Below are positions 1-7,615 of a DNA stretch of 12,272 bases, one piece after another (positions within the stretch are counted from its first letter, which is position 1; each line of letters opens with the position of its first letter). The DNA comes from JBBRMY01 sp038230595 (GTDB lineage: Bacteria > Bacteroidota > Ignavibacteria > Tepidaquicellales > Tepidaquicellaceae), in the NCBI GenBank assembly GCA_038230595.1, contig JBBRMY010000079.1, forward strand, positions 1 to 12,272. The letters run 5' to 3'. The notes under the pieces were generated by a model that worked only from the letters and a program-made list of their open reading frames with translations, made no database searches and was not told the DNA's origin. Both the position numbers and the translations under genes were made by a program.

Positions 1-2192
1 TATTTCACCAAAAGCATTTTTTTTGTTTCAACAAATCCTTCAGAGGTAATTAACTTATAGAAATATATTCCTGAGGAAAGTTTTGAAGCATCATACAGAA
101 CTGAATATGATCCTGCCTGTCTGAAACCGTCAGCAAGTGTTTCTACTAGCTGACCAAGCTGATTGTAAACTTTTAAGTTTACAGTTCCCGCTTTTGGCAA
201 TGCAAAATTTATAGTTGTAGAAGGGTTAAACGGATTAGGATAATTTTGTGATAACGTATAATTCTGAGGCACTGAGCTTAAATTAATATGCTCATCTACA
301 TCTGTTAGAACAGTATATGTTGCTTTCAACTTATATAGATTTGAAGTTTCCTGTGAAAGCATAAAGCTTCTGTCTATAGCAAGCATTCCAGCTCCGGCAC
401 CTCCACCTGACATTGTTGGGAGACTTGCAAATGTTGCTCCGCTATTTGTACTAAGCGAAGAGCTTGTTCCATAACTTCCTGTCAAGATAACTGAAGGATC
501 CTCATGGCAAATATCTGAAGCCCAGCCACTGAATCCATTTGAATGATCAACAACCCAATTGCTTCCATAGTTAGTAGTTTTATAAATATTTGAGCCAGAC
601 CATTCAGTACAATAAATTACTGCTCTATTCAATTGGGAAATAGCAATAGATGGAATTTCACTTCCGCCTCCTGCTGATGTATTAGAATGAACCAGAGTCC
701 AGTTCACACCTGAATTAGTTGACTTAAAAATTTGAGCTATACCCGAGCCTGTAATACCATCTGCTACAAATTGTACATTAGAACTGTCTGCCATAATAAC
801 AATATCGCATGGACTTCTGAATGGATAATTACCGCTGATCTCTGTCCAGTTAAGTCCGTTATTTGTTGATCTCCAGTAACCGCCGTTGTCGGGAGCAAAA
901 TAATATGTTGATGGATTATTCCAGTCCATTTCAAGTGGTTGACCATAATTACTGAAATTTATTGCAAGAGTATTTGTCCATGTTGAACCATAATTTGTTG
1001 ATACTGCTACAAAATCTGTTCCGCCTGTAATTGCGCAAACCCATATATTTGTATCAACAGGGCTGACATAAAATGAATGCATTGAGCCTCCACCGGTTAC
1101 AGTGGAAATCTGAGTCCAGTTCTCTCCTCTGTTACGGCTAACATAAACTTTATTTCCATAACCACAAAAGACAGTGTTGTTATCATATGGATGCTGACAA
1201 AGATCATTACCGATACCACCGCCTGCAACTAGTTTTTGTTCCCATACATATGATAAAGTTGCACCTGCTGTTAATAACCAACTTGTGCCTCCATTAGTAG
1301 TTTTAATAATTGCATTATTAGCGCTGCTAACAGCATATCCATTATTTATATCTAAATATTTAATGTCTACTAAATTTGCAAACATAGGGTTTGGTTCGAA
1401 ATTCAGGAATTTTGGATTACTATTCCTGTTATTTCTGATAAAACCACCGCCACCACATACTGAAATTTTTCCAAGAATATTTGCTGTTTCTAAAATTCCT
1501 GTAATGCCTGTAATGTCAGTTCTTATCTTTGTGTTAACAGGAGTAACTGATCCGGCAGTAGGATGAATTAACAATGTTCCATAATTTCCTGCGATCGCTG
1601 CTCCATCAGCACCAAAAACTGCTTTATTAAGATTTTTAGTTGTGCCGGTTGCAACTGATGTCCATATTAAACCACCATTAGTGGTTACATAATATTTACC
1701 ACCGTCACCTACAACAATTCCTTCATTATTGCTTCTGAAAGCAATTGAGTTAAGATCAACAGTGTTCGGAATAGTTCCTGCAGAGGGAGTCCAAACTGTT
1801 CCACCGTTGGTTGTCTTATAAACTGTTCCCGCTTTTCCGCAGGTATAGCCATTGAAATTATCAACAAAGTATACAGAAGTAAGAGTATTCAAGCTGCCAG
1901 TCATCTGCGGAACAAGTACATTATTATTTATTGTACCTGAAAGAATAGTTCCATTATCTGCAGCAATCCAAATATTCAAGCCGAAAGATGTTATATACTT
2001 TAGATTAAAGCCTGCAATAGTATATTTTGCCCAGGTAGTTCCTGCGTTTGTTGAACGGAACATGTTACCGTTATCACCAACTGCAATAACATGTGATATA
2101 TCCGGACTTGTGATGCTGTTCAATCCCTGTGAATAACAATACGAAACTGAAAGTGTGAGTAAAGCTACAAGAAGTAGTTTAATAGTCTTCAT
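1..2192 (-). CDS. Secreted Asp-box (BNR/Ycf48-like) beta-propeller protein with type IX sorting domain; stop codon cut by window edge
   Basis: I read this frame through from the ATG at 2192-2190. It is open for 730 codons and the window ends on the two bases TA, so the stop is almost certainly just outside. Residues 1-21 form a signal peptide (MKTIKLLLVALLTLS core, likely cleaved before Q22). The body carries about ten Asp-box-like turns of the form S/T-x-N-x-G-x-x-W, such as STNAGTTW at 47-54 and TTNGGTVW at 127-134, and later TTNGGTSW, STNNGLNW and STNSGVNW. These are typical of sialidase/BNR and Ycf48-like propellers. No sialidase catalytic set is evident, so an enzymatic role is not claimed. 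Residues from about 648 to 730 form a Por-type C-terminal sorting domain (NYPNPFNPST, then SGIYFYKL, ending in KKMLLVK). This implies export by Sec and then the type IX system to the cell surface or medium. The ligand is unknown. The gene is transcribed divergently from the next secreted protein. Confidence 0.92.
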   Translation of the reverse strand, partial: MKTIKLLLVALLTLSVSYCYSQGLNSITSPDISHVIAVGDNGNMFRSTNAGTTWAKYTIAGFNLKYITSFGLNIWIAADNGTILSGTINNNVLVPQMTGSLNTLTSVYFVDNFNGYTCGKAGTVYKTTNGGTVWTPSAGTIPNTVDLNSIAFRSNNEGIVVGDGGKYYVTTNGGLIWTSVATGTTKNLNKAVFGADGAAIAGNYGTLLIHPTAGSVTPVNTKIRTDITGITGILETANILGKISVCGGGGFIRNNRNSNPKFLNFEPNPMFANLVDIKYLDINNGYAVSSANNAIIKTTNGGTSWLLTAGATLSYVWEQKLVAGGGIGNDLCQHPYDNNTVFCGYGNKVYVSRNRGENWTQISTVTGGGSMHSFYVSPVDTNIWVCAITGGTDFVAVSTNYGSTWTNTLAINFSNYGQPLEMDWNNPSTYYFAPDNGGYWRSTNNGLNWTEISGNYPFRSPCDIVIMADSSNVQFVADGITGSGIAQIFKSTNSGVNWTLVHSNTSAGGGSEIPSIAISQLNRAVIYCTEWSGSNIYKTTNYGSNWVVDHSNGFSGWASDICHEDPSVILTGSYGTSSSLSTNSGATFASLPTMSGGGAGAGMLAIDRSFMLSQETSNLYKLKATYTVLTDVDEHINLSSVPQNYTLSQNYPNPFNPSTTINFALPKAGTVNLKVYNQLGQLVETLADGFRQAGSYSVLYDASKLSSGIYFYKLITSEGFVETKKMLLVK

Positions 2193-2235
2193 TTTTTGAT
2201 TAAGATTTTAGTAGATAAATTTAGAATTTAAAAAA

Positions 2236-2243
2236 CAAAAATA
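2236..2243 (-). promoter_or_regulatory. Candidate Bacteroidota-type -7 box for the minus-strand propeller gene
   Basis: On the minus strand these bases read TATTTTTG, matching the TAnnTTTG element of Bacteroidota primary-sigma promoters. The box lies 44 bases upstream of the ATG at 2192. I see no clear TTG at the expected -33 position, and the surroundings are very AT-rich, so a chance match is possible. Confidence 0.3.
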
Positions 2244-2317
2244 CAATTTAGATTGAAGCATTTATTTTCTCTGAAAAGGAACTATTTTAATATTTTTAAC
2301 ACACTAAAATTAAACAA

Positions 2318-2327
2318 TATAATTTTG
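2318..2327 (+). promoter_or_regulatory. Candidate promoter for the haem/propeller secreted protein
   Basis: The sequence TATAATTTTG contains both a perfect TATAAT (2318-2323) and a TAnnTTTG box (2320-2327). It lies about 70 bases before the preferred start at 2397. A weak TTTAAC stands at 2295-2300, 17 bases upstream of TATAAT. With the minus-strand box at 2236-2243 it would form back-to-back promoters in the divergent spacer (2193-2396). Nothing else was recognised in that spacer. Confidence 0.35.
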
Positions 2328-2396
2328 TAAAGCGTTTAGAATTTTATTAGAGGTATAAATTGTTTAAATTACTTGTCGCAAACTATAATTTTATTA

Positions 2397-4853
2397 GTGA
2401 AAAAGGCGTTATTAAGATCTTTATGTATATTATTTTTCCTATCGGAGTTCTTAACTCTTAAGGCACAGGTATATCCTATTGTCTTCGTATCAAGAAATCC
2501 TGGTCAGAATGGAAACATCTTTTTTAATCAGGCAGGAATGCTTCCGGGCATGGGTGGATTCTCCAGATTCAAAATAACCGGCGGCTCTTTACTTATAAGA
2601 GATATAAACGGAAATATCATTACACTGACTGATTCAACACGAACTATAAACGGAATTCGAATAATTGATGTGCAGCAGCCTGTTGTTCACTGGAGCGGAA
2701 ATAAAATTGTTTTTGCAGGTGTAGAAAACAGGGACAGCAGCTGGAGAATATATGAAATAAAAAAAGATGGAAGCGGTTTAAAGAAAATAACTTTTACTAA
2801 CAGGAATATTGATCTTTCGCAATTCGGAGCTGCTGCTTCAAAATTTTTAAGATACGATGACATTGATCCGTGCTATCTTCCGGATGGAAGAATTATTTTT
2901 GCATCAACAAGATATCCCACTCTTTCAGAGATCGGCGGATTGCCTGTTAATAATATATATGTAACTGACACATTAGGCTTAGGAAAAAATTACAGGCTTA
3001 CAACTGAACGCAACAGTGGTGAAAAGCCAACAATAGACCCTATCTCAGGATATGTCGTTTATTCAAGATGGTGGGTAAATATAGACCGTCCAAGTAACAG
3101 AGACCCTTCCGGACATACCCGTGTTGATTCACTTGCTCTTACAACTGACATTGGAAATATTTGGCAGGCTAATATAATCCGAGCTGACGGAGATCAGTTG
3201 AAAATTTATTCAGGTGATGCAAGAAAAAGAATAACTCTTCAGGCTTACAGACCAAGAATTGCTGCAGATGGTAGTATGCTTTCAGTTTATAATCCCGTTA
3301 CTTCCCTGTTCACTACCGGAGGAAGTCCCGGCATAAGAATTTATCCTAAAGGTTTATCCGAATATAAATATTTAAGCGGAGTTGATACAAATACAGCAAT
3401 ATATCCCGGCTCACCTCCTGTAAATGGAAGTTATATGCCGCCGCATTCAACTGATCCTGTTGAATTGCCCGATGGAAGAATAATGTTCTCTCTTGCTAAT
3501 TCGGTTATAGACCAGGATTATGGAATTTATATTATGAACAGAACCGGCGGAGGCTTAACATCACTTTTTGATATTCCCGGAAAGCTGGAACTCAATGCTG
3601 AAGTTTTACTTCCTAAAACTACACCCCCCATTATAAATGGTGTTATGGATTTTGATACAAATCAGGTTCCTCCAACAACTGATCCTGTTTCTTTTTATCA
3701 GGGTGGCTTGTTCAGATTTGACTGCTTAAATGTTTTTACAAATGCTCCTGTTGATGTTCCTATAGACGATGCTCCGAAAATAGTGAAAAAAGGGAAATTC
3801 AGATTTAATATAAATTTCCAGAGACAGGATCCTAACGGGCAGGACTATCCGATCTTATTCAGAGAAATAAATTTAGATTTTGATGGCAAGATCGCCCAGG
3901 GAGATATTCCTGCAAACATTTCTTTATTCGAACAAATAGTCGACAGTACAGGTAAAGTTTTGGTTAACAGCAAAGGAAATATTGCTCACGTTTCCGGTAT
4001 GAATTTCGGAGTTAATGGAACTGGTACAAAGTGCGTTGGCTGTCATGCAGGTCATTCTCTTATAGATGTTCCGCCTAATGTTACATTAGGTCAGTATGCA
4101 AATCTTTCAACTTCTGCTGCTGTAACTGCAAGCAGTATTCTGAATAATGACTCATCTTATAAAGGTCAGAATTTTGTTGATCGAAAAGCGAGGAATAATG
4201 ATCTTAAAGTTAACTGGATTAGTAATGGCTCCACAGGTCAGTTTGCAGAATTAAAATGGGAAATTCCAATTGAAGCAAAGCAGATAAAGCTTTATAATGT
4301 TTTTCCTAATTCTCTGAATAATACAGATATTCAGGTCACAGATTGTGAAGTTTTTATGTATGCTGATAATCTGGAAGTTGGTCATATCGCTTCAACAGGA
4401 CCATTAAGCACTGATGGAACTGAGATCAATATAAGTCCTATGGTCACTATGACAAAAATGAAAGTTATAGTAAAAAGCTTTACCGGAAAAATAAATAATT
4501 TATCTGTAGCTGGGCTTGCAGAGATTGAAACTTTTGCAAGAGTAAGTGTTCTCAATTTTGTAGGTATAAATAGTAACAGCTCAGTAGTTAATTCATATAA
4601 GCTTGATCAAAATTATCCTAATCCGTTTAATCCTTCTACCAGGATATCTTTTAATTTACCAAAAGCCGGTATCACTAAGCTAGAGATCATTGACCTCACA
4701 GGTAAATCTGTTGCAGTTCTAATTGACAGAAATATTCAGGCAGGACAACAGACAGTAGAATTCAATGTTTCTAATATGGCATCCGGAATTTATTTTTATA
4801 GATTAACAAGCGGCAGTTTTACTGAATCAAAAAAAATGTTATTAATAAAGTGA
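2397..4853 (+). CDS. Secreted multidomain protein: beta-propeller, single CXXCH haem motif, discoidin-like domain, type IX sorting domain
   Basis: I prefer the GTG start at 2397 (818 residues). It gives a classic signal peptide, a KKALLR n-region then a hydrophobic stretch ending LKA before Q24. A TTG start at 2373 would add eight residues and put hydrophobic residues before the basic region; neither has a Shine-Dalgarno. Residues about 25-430 have TolB/PD40-like propeller repeats with two xLPDGR turns, DIDPCYLPDGR near 155-165 and ELPDGRIMF near 356-364. The first turn resembles, from memory, the middle propeller of hydrazine synthase alpha and its relatives. One c-type haem motif, CVGCH, lies at 546-550 and is followed by AGH. 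Residues about 570-716 look like a discoidin (F5/8 type C) carbohydrate- or surface-binding fold. Residues 739-818 are a Por sorting domain (NYPNPFNPS, SGIYFYRL, KKMLLIK). The product should be surface-attached or released. Electron transfer, redox sensing or haem-assisted catalysis are all possible, and the substrate cannot be named. Confidence 0.88.
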   Translation: MKKALLRSLCILFFLSEFLTLKAQVYPIVFVSRNPGQNGNIFFNQAGMLPGMGGFSRFKITGGSLLIRDINGNIITLTDSTRTINGIRIIDVQQPVVHWSGNKIVFAGVENRDSSWRIYEIKKDGSGLKKITFTNRNIDLSQFGAAASKFLRYDDIDPCYLPDGRIIFASTRYPTLSEIGGLPVNNIYVTDTLGLGKNYRLTTERNSGEKPTIDPISGYVVYSRWWVNIDRPSNRDPSGHTRVDSLALTTDIGNIWQANIIRADGDQLKIYSGDARKRITLQAYRPRIAADGSMLSVYNPVTSLFTTGGSPGIRIYPKGLSEYKYLSGVDTNTAIYPGSPPVNGSYMPPHSTDPVELPDGRIMFSLANSVIDQDYGIYIMNRTGGGLTSLFDIPGKLELNAEVLLPKTTPPIINGVMDFDTNQVPPTTDPVSFYQGGLFRFDCLNVFTNAPVDVPIDDAPKIVKKGKFRFNINFQRQDPNGQDYPILFREINLDFDGKIAQGDIPANISLFEQIVDSTGKVLVNSKGNIAHVSGMNFGVNGTGTKCVGCHAGHSLIDVPPNVTLGQYANLSTSAAVTASSILNNDSSYKGQNFVDRKARNNDLKVNWISNGSTGQFAELKWEIPIEAKQIKLYNVFPNSLNNTDIQVTDCEVFMYADNLEVGHIASTGPLSTDGTEINISPMVTMTKMKVIVKSFTGKINNLSVAGLAEIETFARVSVLNFVGINSNSSVVNSYKLDQNYPNPFNPSTRISFNLPKAGITKLEIIDLTGKSVAVLIDRNIQAGQQTVEFNVSNMASGIYFYRLTSGSFTESKKMLLIK

Positions 4854-4882
4854 TAATAAACTCGTTTACGAGTTTATTATCA
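4851..4882. terminator. Perfect 32-base palindrome overlapping the stop codon; probable terminator or mRNA-end hairpin
   Basis: The arm at 4851-4865 (TGATAATAAACTCGT) is the exact reverse complement of 4868-4882, with two bases between, so a stem of 13-15 pairs with a tiny loop is expected. The TGA stop of the upstream gene is the first three bases of the left arm. There is no T tract after the right arm (it runs into ATCCCCG). It is therefore not a textbook intrinsic terminator on the plus strand, though it could stabilise the 3' end or assist termination. Confidence 0.6.
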
Positions 4883-4954
4883 TCCCCGAATGCTTTTATC
4901 GGTAATCCAGTTTTATATTCCCCGAATACTTTTAAAGGGACCAGTAATTTCATC
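4883..4954. repeat. Two imperfect direct repeats of about 36 bases
   Basis: Unit one (4883-4918) and unit two (4919-4954) both begin TCCCCGAAT and continue with a CTTTTA core, a GG-containing segment, CCAGT and a T-rich end. Overall identity is clear but imperfect and needs small gaps to align. Each unit can form a small CCGA/TCGG- or CCC/GGG-type hairpin. They directly abut the palindrome at the end of the upstream gene, in the spacer before hisS. They could be members of a dispersed intergenic repeat family, which cannot be judged from one locus. Confidence 0.45.
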
Positions 4955-5004
4955 TTCTGTTTTTTTGGAAGATCTTGTATAAATAAGATTGTGAGTAAAT
5001 AAAT

Positions 5005-6267
5005 ATGCCAATTCAGAAACCCCGCGGTACTTACGATATTCTTCCTTCCGAAATGAAGCTAAGAAATCTCATTGATGAAAAGATCAGGTATGTATTTAAG
5101 AATTTCAACTATAAGGAAATTAAAACTCCATCTTTTGAAAAAACTGAGCTATTCAAAAGAAGCATTGGAGAAGAGACCGATGTAGTTTCGAAAGAAATGT
5201 ACTCTTTCTCAGAAAATGAATTTACATTAAGACCTGAAATGACTGCTTCTGTGATACGGGCTTATCTTGAGAACAGCATGTATAACGAATCCCCTGTTAC
5301 AAAGCTTTATTACATCGGAAATATGTTCCGAAGTGAAAGACCTCAGGCAGGTCGGTTCAGGGAATTCTATCAGTTCGGAGCAGAAATAATTGGCAGCAAG
5401 GAAATCTCTTCAGATATTGAAATTATTATACTTATAAATGAGATACTAAAGTCTTTAGGATTATCAGGATATAAAATAAAATTAAATAGTATCGGCGAAG
5501 CTGTTGAAAGAAAAGAATATATTTTAGAATTAAAAAAATATCTTTCTTCTTATTCAAATGATCTGTCAGAAACAAGTAAAAACAGACTTGAAAAAAATCC
5601 TTTAAGAATTCTAGATACTAAGGATAAAAAAGAAAGAGAAATACTGGAGAATGCTCCTTCTCTTTTCGAGTATTTATCCGATGAGAGTAAAAATAATTTT
5701 AACAAGATATTAAATTCTCTTACAGATCTTGGGATCGCATATGAGACAGATCATAAACTTGTAAGAGGCTTAGACTATTACAACGGACTTACATTTGAAT
5801 TTGTATCTGACGATCTTGGAGCACAATCAGCTATACTTGGCGGCGGCAGATATGACGGGCTGATAGGAATGCTTGACGGTAAGGCGGCACCTGCGATCGG
5901 CTTTGCAGCCGGATATGAGCGGGTTATGATGATAATGAAAAAGAATGAGCTGCTTAATATTGAAAAAGATTTTATCGATATTTATATAGCATCCGCAGAT
6001 GAAAAATACAAAATGAAATGTCTTTCTATGGTAATGGATCTACGAAGCAAAGGAATTATATCTGAAACAGACCACTTAAGCAGAAGTGTTAAGTCTCAAA
6101 TGAAAGAAGCTGACAGGCTGAATGCGAAATTTGTTGTAGTCTATGGAGAAGATGAAGAAAGTACCGGATCGTTGAAGCTGAAAAAAATGGAAAATGGTGA
6201 AGTTAAAATTATATCTCTTAATACTCTTACTGAAAAATTAACGGAAGCCCTGAAAAATGAGAACTAA
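5005..6267 (+). CDS. hisS: Histidine--tRNA ligase
   Basis: This cytoplasmic class II aminoacyl-tRNA synthetase charges tRNA-His with histidine using ATP. At 420 residues it matches the usual bacterial length. The N-terminus PRGTYDILPSE is the family's opening motif. Motif 2 with its loop is FRSERPQAGRFREFYQF, beginning at residue 108. The histidine-specific HisA motif is VRGLDYYNGLTFEF, beginning at residue 253. A GGGRYDGL stretch and motif 3 (APAIGFAAGYER) follow near 290-310. The last ~90 residues form the anticodon-binding domain (DIYIASADE onwards). The ATG at 5005 is chosen because MPIQKPRGTYD is the expected start; no clear Shine-Dalgarno precedes it. The 3' end overlaps the next ORF by 11 bases, suggesting co-transcription and possible translational coupling. 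All expected motifs are intact. Confidence 0.98.
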   Translation: MPIQKPRGTYDILPSEMKLRNLIDEKIRYVFKNFNYKEIKTPSFEKTELFKRSIGEETDVVSKEMYSFSENEFTLRPEMTASVIRAYLENSMYNESPVTKLYYIGNMFRSERPQAGRFREFYQFGAEIIGSKEISSDIEIIILINEILKSLGLSGYKIKLNSIGEAVERKEYILELKKYLSSYSNDLSETSKNRLEKNPLRILDTKDKKEREILENAPSLFEYLSDESKNNFNKILNSLTDLGIAYETDHKLVRGLDYYNGLTFEFVSDDLGAQSAILGGGRYDGLIGMLDGKAAPAIGFAAGYERVMMIMKKNELLNIEKDFIDIYIASADEKYKMKCLSMVMDLRSKGIISETDHLSRSVKSQMKEADRLNAKFVVVYGEDEESTGSLKLKKMENGEVKIISLNTLTEKLTEALKNEN

Positions 6268-6673
6268 GCAAGTCAGACCTGATCCTATTGAATTTGAATA
6301 CGAGCTTAATATTTCCAAGAAAATGGATGATGTTGTCGGGAAGGAATATTTATTGTTTGATTTCAGAACAGTAAAGGAATTCCGCAATTTTATATACAGG
6401 TTAAGCATATACGATACAATAGATCTTCAGAAGAAAGTTCTTAAATTCAATATTGAGGGATTATCAGCACCTGAATTATCTTTATCTGAATCAGGACAGG
6501 CATTCTTCAAGTATAAGCTTTATGATTTTAAAAATACTGAGTATGTACTCGATATTGCTAAGAATGCAAAAACACATAATGTTTACGGAATGAAAGTTGG
6601 AAAGAATGATATAAAATTTACAAAAGTACCCACCTCAAAAATATTCATAATAGTTAATATAAAAAAAGATTAG
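6257..6673 (+). CDS. Unrecognised 138-residue protein overlapping hisS
   Basis: I do not recognise this protein. The ATG at 6257 lies inside the hisS end (11-base overlap), and the ORF runs to a TAG 14 bases before lgt, so it sits within a compact hisS-lgt transcript. The sequence is soluble and charged, with no signal peptide or membrane segment. It alternates short hydrophobic and charged stretches (FEYELNISKK near the N-terminus, LLFDFRTVKEF near residues 32-42, IFIIVNIKK at the end), suggesting a small alpha/beta fold rich in strands. There are no cysteines and no recognisable catalytic motif. The overlap and codon use like its neighbours argue that it is a real gene. A role in translation or envelope biogenesis could be guessed only from position. 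Confidence 0.75.
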   Translation: MRTKQVRPDPIEFEYELNISKKMDDVVGKEYLLFDFRTVKEFRNFIYRLSIYDTIDLQKKVLKFNIEGLSAPELSLSESGQAFFKYKLYDFKNTEYVLDIAKNAKTHNVYGMKVGKNDIKFTKVPTSKIFIIVNIKKD

Positions 6674-6687
6674 AAAGGTTTTATTAA

Positions 6688-7494
6688 ATGTACCCTAAAT
6701 TATTTCAGATAGGTCCTGTACCGGTATACAGTTATGGCTTAATGCTTGGAATTGCTTTCCTCGTTGGTAATTCCCTCTTCACAAAAGAGCTGAAGCGAAA
6801 CGGATATGATGAGAATGTAGGAATTGTTGTTACTCTTATTGCTCTGATATTTGGAATTATCGGCTCAAAGTTATTCTATGTTATTGAAGAATGGAATTTC
6901 GGTTCGGCAATGCCTCTTTCAAGTTATTTCACAACAGATATTCTTTTTTCACCATCAGGTTTAACTTTTTATGGCGGATTGATACTTGTAATGATCGCAA
7001 TAGTGATCTTTTGCAAGCTGAAAAAAATAAAAGTTCTGAAAATGCTTGACATGTTAGCACCATCTACTATGCTTAGTTATGGAATTGCAAGAATTGGATG
7101 TCACTTATCTGGCGACGGTGATTATGGCACAACTGTGAATGGTACAATGTGGGAATTTATCGGCTACAGTTATTCAAAAGGAACTGTTCCAACTCCTCCG
7201 GGAGTTCTCGTTCATCCGACTTCTATTTATGAATTTATAGCATGTTCGATCTTGTTCTTATTCATGTGGAAGATGAGAAAGAAATTTAATAATGCAGGAA
7301 TGATATTCTATTTATATCTGATACTTGCGGGTCTGGAAAGATTTACGATAGAGCTTATCAGACTAAATCCCAAAATTATTTTTAATTTATCCCAGGCACA
7401 AATAATTTCTATCATAATGGTTACTGTCGGCGGATTACTGTTCTATTTTAACTATAACAAATCAAAAGCAAATTCAGAAATAGAGACTGCATAA
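6688..7494 (+). CDS. lgt: Prolipoprotein diacylglyceryl transferase
   Basis: Lgt is an inner-membrane enzyme. It moves a diacylglyceryl group from phosphatidylglycerol to the lipobox cysteine of prelipoproteins, the first step of lipoprotein maturation. The 268-residue length and about seven hydrophobic segments fit the family. The N-terminus (PVPVYSYGLMLGIAF) is characteristic. Other landmarks are GLTFYGG (Y95), ARIGCHLSGDGDYG from residue 134 with the conserved arginine R135, HPTSIYE, and ERFTIELIR from residue 217, which supplies the C-terminal Arg/Glu pair. In E. coli Lgt the FHGG motif carries His103; here the matching residue appears to be Tyr95, a change I believe is common in divergent Lgt proteins. 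A purine-rich AGAAAGG about nine bases before the ATG at 6688 is a plausible ribosome binding site. It closes the hisS-led cluster and is followed by a hairpin. Confidence 0.96.
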   Translation: MYPKLFQIGPVPVYSYGLMLGIAFLVGNSLFTKELKRNGYDENVGIVVTLIALIFGIIGSKLFYVIEEWNFGSAMPLSSYFTTDILFSPSGLTFYGGLILVMIAIVIFCKLKKIKVLKMLDMLAPSTMLSYGIARIGCHLSGDGDYGTTVNGTMWEFIGYSYSKGTVPTPPGVLVHPTSIYEFIACSILFLFMWKMRKKFNNAGMIFYLYLILAGLERFTIELIRLNPKIIFNLSQAQIISIIMVTVGGLLFYFNYNKSKANSEIETA

Positions 7495-7509
7495 TTTAGC
7501 ATTATAATT

Positions 7510-7546
7510 ACAGCCGTTCATTTTCACATAATTAATGAATGGCTGT
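7510..7546 (+). terminator. Hairpin after lgt, probable transcription end
   Basis: The arm ACAGCCGTTCATT (7510-7522) pairs with AATGAATGGCTGT (7534-7546) across an 11-base loop, with only one G-U pair. It starts 16 bases after the lgt stop. No run of T follows (CTTACAAAAG), so its strength as an intrinsic terminator is uncertain. It contains an upstream in-frame ATG (7535) of the next gene, which argues against that start. Confidence 0.55.
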
Positions 7547-7615
7547 CTTACAAAAGCACCTCCCATACTAACAAATTCCTTTCACATCCGTACTCATATA
7601 AAACAATTAATTTAT

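Noticed and set aside
764..946. Minus-strand ORF of 60 codons
   Set aside because: Same strand as the propeller gene but in another frame; the real frame has Asp-box motifs here.
1285..1566. Plus-strand ORF of 93 codons
   Set aside because: It lies opposite the long Asp-box protein frame, which has repeats and a sorting domain; its own translation is a hydrophobic antisense shadow.
1852..2136. Plus-strand ORF of 94 codons
   Set aside because: Antisense to the start of the same minus-strand gene, with no family signature.
2127..2136. Possible DnaA box (TGTGAATAA)
   Set aside because: One mismatch to the consensus, isolated, and inside a coding sequence; no cluster or AT-rich unwinding region with it.
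1..2192. Sialidase or photosystem-assembly enzyme call from the Asp-box repeats
   Set aside because: Asp boxes occur in many propellers; I see no sialidase catalytic arginine triad or Tyr/Glu/Asp set that would justify an enzyme name.
4955..5004. hisS promoter using TATAAA at 4978
   Set aside because: No convincing -35 or -33 element at the right distance, and the AT-rich context makes TATAAA likely by chance.
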